A DNA stretch of 64,000 nucleotides, taken from NCBI RefSeq assembly GCF_003014735.1, contig NZ_PYAX01000008.1, forward strand, positions 310,001-374,000. Reading direction: 5' to 3'. Positions 58,020-64,000 of this stretch are shown in pieces. Numbering within the stretch: the stretch's first letter is position 1; each line of letters starts with the position of its first letter. The notes below the pieces were generated by a model. It was not told the origin of the DNA. It did no database searches and saw only the letters and a program-made list of their open reading frames with translations. This DNA comes from Saccharothrix carnea (GTDB lineage: Bacteria; Actinomycetota; Actinomycetes; Mycobacteriales; Pseudonocardiaceae). The position numbers were made by a program, and so were the translations under genes.

Positions 58020-59349
58020 CCAGTGCCTCCTGGAACAGGGCGGGAATCGCGTGGACGCGCGACACGCCCATCAGCCGTGAGACCTCCGCCTCGTGCGCAG
58101 ACGGAGTGGTCCGCACCTCGTCCAGGAGGCCCTTGACGATCACGGTCTCACGCCAGTCGGCCTGCTCCGCGGCGATCCGGAAGGCCGCCCCGGCCTCGTC
58201 GTAGTCTCCGACGCACTCGAACGGCTTGTGCCCCTTCAGGCCGAGGATCTCCTCGTAGGCGGGCAAGTTCTCCAGGTTGTCCAGGAGGTTGCTGCCGAAG
58301 ATCGACTTCAGCACGTCGGCCGGGATGAAGGGTGCCAGGATGAGGAAGACGAACTGGCACTTCGGGCAGGTGCCGCACCACGACTTGCGCCGTGCGTCGG
58401 GGTCCAGCGCGAAGAGTCGATTGCAACTGGTGAAGACCGGGAAGTACTGCGGCAGGCCCGCGAACCGCTTGGCGATGGAGATCTCGGACAACGGGCGCAG
58501 CAGCGAGAAGTACCGGTCCTCGGCGAGTCCGGCGGCGCTCAAGGTGCCGCGCAGCAGCAGTTCGAACTCCATGCTCTTGGACCACTGGTGGTTGACCTCG
58601 ATGTCCTCCCACCGCAGGTTCCCGTAGTCGGCCGAACCCTCGTTCGACATGACCACCGCGCCGAGTCCCAACCGGTCCGCGGAGATGAGTGCCACCAGGC
58701 TGTTGATGGCGGTCACCGGCACGTGCCCGTTGTACGCGCCGGCCTTGTTGAGCTCGATCAACGTGCGGTCGACCTTGCGCGTCGCGCGCACCTGGGAAAG
58801 GCCGCTCACCCGGACGCAGGCGTCGATCGGGTCGAACTGGTTCACCGAGAACGCCACCGGGACGTGTCCGGCGGCCTTGAGCGACTCGAGCGAGACGACC
58901 GAATCCTTGCCACCGCCCACAGGCACCAGTGGAGGTCGGGAGAGGTCCCAATCGGAGTCCGCCGTTGCCAGGACGATGTCCTCGGCTTCGATCGTGGGCC
59001 GCAGCGCGCCGGGCAACTGGTTCCGGTACGCGAATTCACCCAGACCGTGGCGGATCAACTCGGTCAGGAAACGGCGTTCCGCCTCGGTCAGTCCCGTGTC
59101 GACCCGGATCACCGGCGGTGCGGCCGCCTTGTAGTAACTGAGGCCGCACGCCAGGAACAGCAGCCGGTGCAGGGCGGTGGTATCCACCGCCCGGTCCGAC
59201 GGGGGCAATTCGATGATCTCCTGGAAGCTGACGCTGGGTTCTCGGCCGGAGAGCTGGTAATGTCCGGTGAAGATCGTGCCGTCACTCGACACCGAGTAGG
59301 AGACGTACTCGAATGTCGTGTAACTGCTCGGCCTGAACGTGTTCGTCAA
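58006..59349 (-). CDS. murL: MurL-like UDP-MurNAc-L-Ala-L-Glu epimerase
   Basis: A 447-residue protein starting TTG after AGGGAATTTCA. It has PP-loop-like LVPVGGGKDSVVSLE, fitting the ATP-dependent adenylation used by MurL, plus AFSVNQFDPIDAC, MSNEGSADYGN and a Cys motif WCGTCPKCQFVF. It is the right size and sits directly before a MurD paralogue, the hallmark of the MurD2-MurL pair described in Xanthomonas. It would invert the terminal L-Glu of UDP-MurNAc-L-Ala-L-Glu to D-Glu, giving a precursor with no free D-Glu. Identification is by motif and context, not by a search. Confidence 0.82.
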   Translation of the reverse strand: MTNTFRPSSYTTFEYVSYSVSSDGTIFTGHYQLSGREPSVSFQEIIELPPSDRAVDTTALHRLLFLACGLSYYKAAAPPVIRVDTGLTEAERRFLTELIRHGLGEFAYRNQLPGALRPTIEAEDIVLATADSDWDLSRPPLVPVGGGKDSVVSLESLKAAGHVPVAFSVNQFDPIDACVRVSGLSQVRATRKVDRTLIELNKAGAYNGHVPVTAINSLVALISADRLGLGAVVMSNEGSADYGNLRWEDIEVNHQWSKSMEFELLLRGTLSAAGLAEDRYFSLLRPLSEISIAKRFAGLPQYFPVFTSCNRLFALDPDARRKSWCGTCPKCQFVFLILAPFIPADVLKSIFGSNLLDNLENLPAYEEILGLKGHKPFECVGDYDEAGAAFRIAAEQADWRETVIVKGLLDEVRTTPSAHEAEVSRLMGVSRVHAIPALFQEALDAIG

Positions 59350-59455
59350 TGAAATTCCCTATTGAGGCGGCGCCTGTGTGCGCTCGATTATATCACGGCG
59401 ATTCTTCCGGGCGGTTTTCCTCTCGTCGGCCGGCCTCGCTCCGTTCTCGCGGTCG

Positions 59456-60388
59456 CTAGGACTGCGCCAATTCCGCCAACTGGGCGAGAATGCCGGTGTA
59501 GCGTTCCTGGTCGAGGCCGTCGACGGTCGGACTCGGGTGCTGCAGGACTCCGTCCACGGCGGTCCGGGTCGAAGTCAGCGCGGTCAAGGCCCCGATCGAC
59601 CAGTTCGGGTCGAGGAGGCTCGCCACTGCGCTGTTCCTCGACGCGGACACGATTTGTGTCGCCGCGACCAGGCCGGCTGCGCCCCAGTTCGACGTTCCGG
59701 CGACGATGAGCGACTCGCACCCCACTCTGCAGTGGATCGTCGATCCGTGGCGTACGTGCTGGGACACCAGTTCGGCGGGCAGCACGCCCATTCCGATCTC
59801 GTTTCCGCCGTCGCCGATTCCGATCGTGGTCCACGGCCCGTGTTCGAAGACCCGGTGCAGTGGCGCGGTGTAGCCCGAGATGTCGATGGCCCGCATGTTG
59901 TAGACGTTGCCATCGGCTGCCGGGCCGGCCCGTTCGACGGATACCATGCAGGTGACGGGCGACGTCGGCGATGTGTACGTCGCCAGGAGCTCTTCCTCCC
60001 ATTCCAGGTAGGCTTTCTCGCCGGCTTCGCCGGGAATGGGAGCGATGTCCACGGGTAGTGACAGACCGGCGTAGCGCAGGACGGTCTCGATGGCCGGCGC
60101 GCTGAGCGAGTCGGTCAGGATGCGGGCGGTTCCGCCCAGGGCGACGACCGCGGAAGCGATCTGGACCGCGCCGAGCGGACCATCGGTCTCCGGCAGTGGC
60201 GGGGTTGCCGTGGGAATGTAGAACCCGGTGAGCACGACGACGTGCGACGGTCGAACGGTCGTCAACGTGAGGGCGGCCTGGTGTAACGACCCTCTTGTGT
60301 GCGGGGCGAGTTCGCCCGAGCCCCGGCCGATGTCGGTGGCGACCCGACTCTCGATGGCGCTGATCGTGTCTGCCGCGCGGTCCGTCAC
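59456..60388 (-). CDS. DUF4392 D-glutamate cyclase
   Basis: A 310-residue protein matching DUF4392, the domain of the mitochondrial D-glutamate cyclase DGLUCY. Motifs: VVLTGFYIPTATPPLPETDG, MRAIDISGYTAPLHRVFE and IGIGDGGNEIGMGVL. It converts D-glutamate to 5-oxo-D-proline. GTG start after AGAGGAGGACAC. It is the first gene of the operon DUF4392-murL-murD2, 106 bp before murL. The combination makes D-Glu bound to the wall precursor while destroying any free D-Glu. Confidence 0.85.
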   Translation of the reverse strand: MTDRAADTISAIESRVATDIGRGSGELAPHTRGSLHQAALTLTTVRPSHVVVLTGFYIPTATPPLPETDGPLGAVQIASAVVALGGTARILTDSLSAPAIETVLRYAGLSLPVDIAPIPGEAGEKAYLEWEEELLATYTSPTSPVTCMVSVERAGPAADGNVYNMRAIDISGYTAPLHRVFEHGPWTTIGIGDGGNEIGMGVLPAELVSQHVRHGSTIHCRVGCESLIVAGTSNWGAAGLVAATQIVSASRNSAVASLLDPNWSIGALTALTSTRTAVDGVLQHPSPTVDGLDQERYTGILAQLAELAQS

Positions 60389-60833
60389 GTGTCCTCCTCT
60401 TGAAGGCGGTGAAGCTGCTGGTAGGGAGCCTCACACGGTGACACCGTATACGTGGTCGACGGCGACTTACATCCTCACGTCCGCTCTTCCGATCGGCAGA
60501 GGGCTTGCCCCGACAGGGGTATCCGGGTCGACTGGAAGCGTGGGTCGTACGTCAACCGATCGGGGCATTGAACGGCTCGGTTCGCCGGGGCGGCCTCTTG
60601 CTCGTCTCCTCGTACTCGCGTCAACCGGGATGCGCTCGTTCACGCAGACCGCCCTATTCGGGTGAGCTGTGGATTCGATCCGCCAACAGGCTGATCGGCA
60701 TCGACAGGCAGCCTGTGCGAGGACTACGGTGACCAACGTCGAGGCGCCTGTCGAAGCCAGCCATGACGAGACCGTCCTTTGTGGGCACGTTGCAGCTCTG
60801 AGGTACTCGGTCCGGCCAGCGAAAGGTGCGGAA
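60389..60833. other. Divergent promoter region
   Basis: A 445-bp gap between the cyclase operon and the racemase/GNAT genes. It contains the dyad ACGGTG-A-CACCGT (60435-60447) followed by TATACG, a possible operator and -10, and no convincing gene. The GTG at 60669 opens a longer frame into the racemase gene but adds 55 residues with no domain match. Confidence 0.5.
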
Positions 60834-61994
60834 GTGGGCTCGGAACCAGAACCCGGGATAGTCGCCGTCGAGCTTCGCCATATCCGGTTGCCGATGAAGG
60901 ACGTCTTCCGCTCCGCGATTGGCGTCCGGGACGTCAAGGAAGCGCTGATCATCGGCGTGGTGGGCGAAGACGGCACGATCGGGTACGGCGAGTGCTCGGC
61001 GCGGACCGATCCCTACTATTCCTATGAGTACGTGGATTCGATCCGGCTCACGCTGCAACGGTTCTTCTCCGACGAGATGATCGGATCGACCGCCGGTGAG
61101 GCGTTGCGCGGATTGGCGCGCAGCAGGGTGCGTGGCTGGCCCTTCGCCCGTGCGGCCCTTGAAGAGGCCGTGTGCGACTGGAACGCGCGTGCCCTCGGGG
61201 AAAACGGGGACGAAGCGTCCGGCCTTCACCTCGCCGTGGGGGCGACCTTGAGCGTGCCGACTGATGTCTCGACGTTGGCCGAGTCGATGGAGAGCCGTTT
61301 CGAGGCGGGGTACGAGCGGGTGCGGATCAAGGCCCACGTCGACGTCGACTGGCCGGGCATCCTCGCGGTGCTGCGGGTGTTCTCGGAGAATCGGCGATGC
61401 ATCGCCATGGACTTCAACGGGAGCCTGGACCCCACGTCCGATCGTTGTGACGAGGTTCTGGACCAGATAGCCGAGGCTCTCGACCCGGCTTTCGTGTTCA
61501 TCGAGCAGCCGTACGCGCCGGAAAGCCTGCTGGCCACCGCGCGGCTTCGGAGACGTGGATACCCGATCCCGATCAGCCTTGACGAGAGCATCGACACGAT
61601 CGACACCCTTGAGGTCGCCCTGGAGCTGGGGGCGATCGACGTGTGCAACATCAAGGTCGGACGTGTGGGCGGGCCGGCTCGTGCTGCCGCCATGGCGCGG
61701 TGGTGTGTGGACCACGGCCTGCGTGCGCATGTGGGCGGCATGTTCGAGACCGGCATCGGGCGGTGGTCCACCGCGCGCCAGGCCGGGGCGCTGCTGCCCG
61801 GGTCGTGCCACGACTTCACCGTCCCGGGCGATTACCTGGAACACGACGTCGTCCACGACAGCCTGCTCTTGGACAAGGCAGCCCGAGCGGTTCGCCTCGA
61901 CGACCGTCCGGTGAGGGTCGACGCCGAGGCACTGGCGGGTGCGACGATGCGGGAGTGGTCGTCGGCCGGGAGTTCGGAGGCGGATCGGGTATGA
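60834..61994 (+). CDS. Enolase-superfamily N-acylamino-acid racemase / OSBS-type enzyme
   Basis: A 386-residue enzyme, GTG start after AAAGGTGCGG. The N-terminal cap VAVELRHIRLPMKDVFRSA and GYGECSA are typical of the OSBS/NSAR group. Barrel motifs: KxK base RIKAHVDVDW, first metal Asp in IAMDFNGSLD, Glu in FIEQPYAPE, Asp in ISLDESID, second base Lys in CNIKVGRVGG, and VGGMFETGIGR. It should invert the alpha carbon of an N-acylamino acid, or act as o-succinylbenzoate synthase. The coupled GNAT (ATGA overlap) favours the racemase use. Confidence 0.85.
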   Translation: MGSEPEPGIVAVELRHIRLPMKDVFRSAIGVRDVKEALIIGVVGEDGTIGYGECSARTDPYYSYEYVDSIRLTLQRFFSDEMIGSTAGEALRGLARSRVRGWPFARAALEEAVCDWNARALGENGDEASGLHLAVGATLSVPTDVSTLAESMESRFEAGYERVRIKAHVDVDWPGILAVLRVFSENRRCIAMDFNGSLDPTSDRCDEVLDQIAEALDPAFVFIEQPYAPESLLATARLRRRGYPIPISLDESIDTIDTLEVALELGAIDVCNIKVGRVGGPARAAAMARWCVDHGLRAHVGGMFETGIGRWSTARQAGALLPGSCHDFTVPGDYLEHDVVHDSLLLDKAARAVRLDDRPVRVDAEALAGATMREWSSAGSSEADRV

Positions 61995-62476
61995 AGGTAG
62001 AGGTTCGGCGTGGAACTGTGATGGATGCCCGTGAGATGGCCAGGATCTACAACTTCCACGTGCGGCTGGGCGGCCGGACCTTGGATACCGTGGAACTGCC
62101 CGACGAGTACTTCCTGGAGATACTCGCCGACGACAAGCAGACCGTCATCGTCGCGGCGGACGGTCACAACATGGTCGGCTGGGGCCGGCTCTTCCCCTGG
62201 AGCAAGAAGTTCGGGTACCGGCAGACGGCCGAGACGTCGATCTACGTCGACGTGAGCTCCTACCGCAGTCGCATCGGCTCCCGGATCAAGTCCGCGCTGA
62301 TCGAGAACGCCCGCAGTCAGGGCCTGCACGCCTTGATCGCCAGGGTGATCTCCTCCAACACGGGTGGCATGGAGATCAACAAGGCGTTCGGCTACCGCCT
62401 GGTCGGCATCCAGCGGGAAGTGGGCATAGTCGGACTGCACTACGTGGACGTCGCGATCTTCGAACTGCTGCTGTAG
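61991..62476 (+). CDS. GNAT N-acetyltransferase (phosphinothricin acetyltransferase-like)
   Basis: A 161-residue GNAT whose ATG overlaps the racemase stop. Motifs: ARIYNFHVRLGGRTLDT, AETSIYVDVSSYRSRIGSRI (acetyl-CoA loop, with RIGSR in place of the usual GxGxG/A) and GYRLVGIQREVG. The pattern is that of PAT/Bar acetyltransferases that N-acetylate glutamate analogues. With the racemase it could acylate an amino acid, allow inversion and protect it. The altered R/Q-x-x-G-x-G/A loop is notable. Confidence 0.85.
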   Translation: MKVEVRRGTVMDAREMARIYNFHVRLGGRTLDTVELPDEYFLEILADDKQTVIVAADGHNMVGWGRLFPWSKKFGYRQTAETSIYVDVSSYRSRIGSRIKSALIENARSQGLHALIARVISSNTGGMEINKAFGYRLVGIQREVGIVGLHYVDVAIFELLL

Positions 62477-63153
62477 ACGTCGTCGGGAGCGGCGGGCGTC
62501 ACGCCTGTCGGCCACGCCTGCGGGTGCGCCGGGCGATCGCCGCGGCCTGCTCCAGTTCCTGCTGGGGCGTGTCGAGGACGCGGCCGTTCGGGCAGACCGC
62601 TGACGCAACAGGGAAAGTGGTCTGGTCCGGTTCACGGTAGGAGGAGTGGGCTCGACCAGTCCGCTGTGAATGCTCCGGCCTCCGGGACGGCGCCGGCCGC
62701 GCGCATCATCCGGGTGACGGCGCGGTGGCCCGCCAGGTGGGTGGCGGTGAACCGGTCGAACCCGTTGGAACGGGCGAGGGACGCGAGCGTCGACATAGGT
62801 CAGCAGCGCGGGCGTCACCGGCGGCGCCGCGCCGCAGAACCGCTGGAACAGCGTGTCCACGTCCGCGGGCGGCCACGTCGTCGGAGCTGCTGGTGGGGGA
62901 GGGGCGCGAGGGGTGCGCGCCGTGACCGGCCACCGGCCCGGATCCGCCGCGGTCGGACGGGCGATCGCCCGGGGCCTCGCGGAACGCGATCACCCCTCGA
63001 TTCCGGCCCCACCGCGGGCGTCGGCGCAGGGGGCCGGTGCGCACCCCTGACGGCGGCTCCCGCCGGGGTCACGCCGGTGTCACCCTGGGTACCCCGCAGC
63101 CACATGCCTGCTGGATCCCCTCCACCGCTCTAGTGGAATTGCGAGGTGCGGCG
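62477..63153. other. Interval of decayed gene fragments
   Basis: No intact gene. Minus-strand codons at about 62495-62640 read VCPNGRVLDTPQQELEQAAA with good bias but no start. A broken GNAT-like gene lies at 62632-62860. A plus-strand piece at 62922-62996 (VTGHRPGSAAVGRAIARGLA) resembles the NAD-binding start of a short-chain dehydrogenase and dies in frame at 63050. Confidence 0.45.
62632..62860 (-). pseudogene. Truncated GNAT-like acetyltransferase remnant
   Basis: The frame from GTG 62860 (VDTLFQRFCGAAPPVTPALL) and a second frame from about 62790 (LASLARSNGFDRFTATHLAG, then HRAVTRMMRAAGAVPEAGAF) look like the front and back of one GNAT protein with the middle deleted and the frame shifted. 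The tail ends at TGA 62632. Both pieces have strong codon bias. Confidence 0.45.
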
Positions 63154-64000
63154 ATGGCAGAACCTCAGCACGTCCCGGCACACATCGGGGTCGAGGACGT
63201 GGAGCGCTTGGAAGCCGAGACCGAACGCCTGCGCGGCTTGGACTACCGGGAGGGCGGCCGGGCGTGCCGTGACGCGGCGGTCGGCTGCGCGGCGTCGCAC
63301 GACCGGTTCCTCGACGCCGCGAGCACCGGCCCGGTGCACCGACGCCTGCTGGTGGCGTTGGCCGACCTGCACAACCTGGCCGCGTGGACGTGCTTCGACA
63401 CCGGCCGGGAGGGTGCCGCCGCACGGCACTGGGACCGGGCGCTGGGGTTGGCGGTCGAAGCCGGGCACCACGACCTGCGGGCGAACATCCACTACCGCGT
63501 CGGCCGGATGCGGCTGCACGGCGGCAAGCGGCGCGCGGCGCTGCGGGAGTTCGGGTTCGGTCTGGTCGCGGCTCGGCGGGCCGGGTCACGGCGTGCCGCG
63601 GCGATGCTGCGCGCCAATCAGGCGTGGGCGTACGCGGGGCTGGGCGACCGGGGCGAGGCGGTGCGGCTGCTGAACCTGGCGCACGACGAGTACTCCGGCG
63701 CGTCCGGCCCGGTTCCGGGGTGGGCCCGGTTCTTCGACGAGACGGACCTGCGCGGGTTGAGCGGAGTGGTGTTGACCGAACTGGCCCGGACGGTCGACCG
63801 GGCGCACACCTCGGCCGCGATCGACTCGCTCGACGCGGCCGTGGCGGGCTACCCGGAGGGCATGACGCGCAGCCGCGCGTTCAGCCTGATGGCGTTGGCC
63901 GCGAACCACTTGGTGGACGGGGACTTCGACCACGCGGCCGAGGTGGGCGACCGGGCGCTGGCGGTGGCGGGCGCGGTCGGCTCGACCCGCGTCGCCGACC
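63154..64000 (+). CDS. TPR-type regulator-like protein (3' end outside window)
   Basis: The frame is open to the window end; at least 282 codons. ATG 63154 follows GAGGTGCGGCG. The start MAEPQHVPAHIGVEDVERLE enters directly the region that in actinobacterial XRE regulators follows the HTH and linker; after it come TPR-like helices (LADLHNLAAWTCFDTGREG, ANIHYRVGRMRLHGGK, NQAWAYAGLGDRGEAVRLL). No HTH lies upstream, so it is either a stand-alone TPR protein or an N-terminally truncated regulator. Confidence 0.78.
   Translation, partial: MAEPQHVPAHIGVEDVERLEAETERLRGLDYREGGRACRDAAVGCAASHDRFLDAASTGPVHRRLLVALADLHNLAAWTCFDTGREGAAARHWDRALGLAVEAGHHDLRANIHYRVGRMRLHGGKRRAALREFGFGLVAARRAGSRRAAAMLRANQAWAYAGLGDRGEAVRLLNLAHDEYSGASGPVPGWARFFDETDLRGLSGVVLTELARTVDRAHTSAAIDSLDAAVAGYPEGMTRSRAFSLMALAANHLVDGDFDHAAEVGDRALAVAGAVGSTRVAD

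Noticed and set aside
60478..60492. Stretch CGCTCTTCCGATC resembling a sequencing-adapter end
   Set aside because: Only 13 bases match, it is inside an intergenic region, and no break in flanking sequence is seen; may be chance. Raw reads would decide.

Overview
The window is high-GC actinomycete DNA. The strong G/C third-position bias, frequent GTG starts with GTGA and ATGA stop/start overlaps, DUF397 plus XRE regulator pairs, CBM2-tagged glycoside hydrolases and a CebR-type operator point to a filamentous actinobacterium. A Pseudonocardiales member of the Saccharothrix/Lentzea/Actinosynnema kind is an inference from gene style, not a proof. No tRNA, rRNA, CRISPR array or intact insertion sequence was seen.

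Layout. 1-6.6 kb: the end of a sensor kinase gene, ChaB-like protein, aldehyde dehydrogenase, and a NarL-type two-component system facing a drug-type ABC exporter. 6.6-13.3 kb: a glycan locus whose UDP-glucose dehydrogenase and UDP-xylose synthase supply sugar nucleotides to GT9 and GT2 glycosyltransferases, with a carbamoyltransferase. 13.3-18.4 kb: a long imperfect inverted repeat, an orphan winged-helix regulator, aldo/keto reductase, an anthrax-toxin/CyaA-like nucleotidyl cyclase domain protein, and a sugar-binding lipoprotein. 18.4-32.2 kb: GH65 phosphorylase with beta-phosphoglucomutase, NDH-2-like oxidoreductase, small secreted proteins, an ArsR/SRPBCC pair, anti-sigma and STAS proteins, an NlpC/P60 hydrolase, DUF397/XRE regulators, and a PfkB kinase.

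32.2-48.5 kb is a plant-polysaccharide island. It holds an LPMO (AA10-FnIII-CBM2) behind a CebR-type operator, a four-gene operon (xylo-oligosaccharide ABC importer plus a GH10 xylanase without a clear signal peptide), a GH3 beta-xylosidase, a CE7 acetyl-xylan esterase, a GH5 mannanase-CBM2 and an SGNH esterase-CBM2. Three LacI repressors lie among them. Two families of candidate operators are visible: CGAAA..TTTCG-like sites by the xylan genes, and TTAAGCGsTTAA sites by the esterase and mannanase genes.

48.6-54.2 kb: an ECF42 sigma factor with its DGPF-motif partner, a DUF1992 protein, and a 1090-residue STAND-like NTPase with helical repeats. 54.1-62.5 kb is the most unusual part. It combines a cysteine-dioxygenase-like cupin, an M81 (MlrC-type) metallopeptidase, MurD2 and MurL (the ligase/epimerase route to UDP-MurNAc-L-Ala-D-Glu), a DUF4392 D-glutamate cyclase, an N-acylamino-acid-racemase-type enolase-superfamily enzyme and a phosphinothricin-acetyltransferase-like GNAT. 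The shared theme is glutamate stereochemistry, and the gene set may be an undescribed D-glutamate or glutamate-analogue system. The window ends with decayed gene remnants and the start of a TPR-type regulator that lacks its usual HTH.
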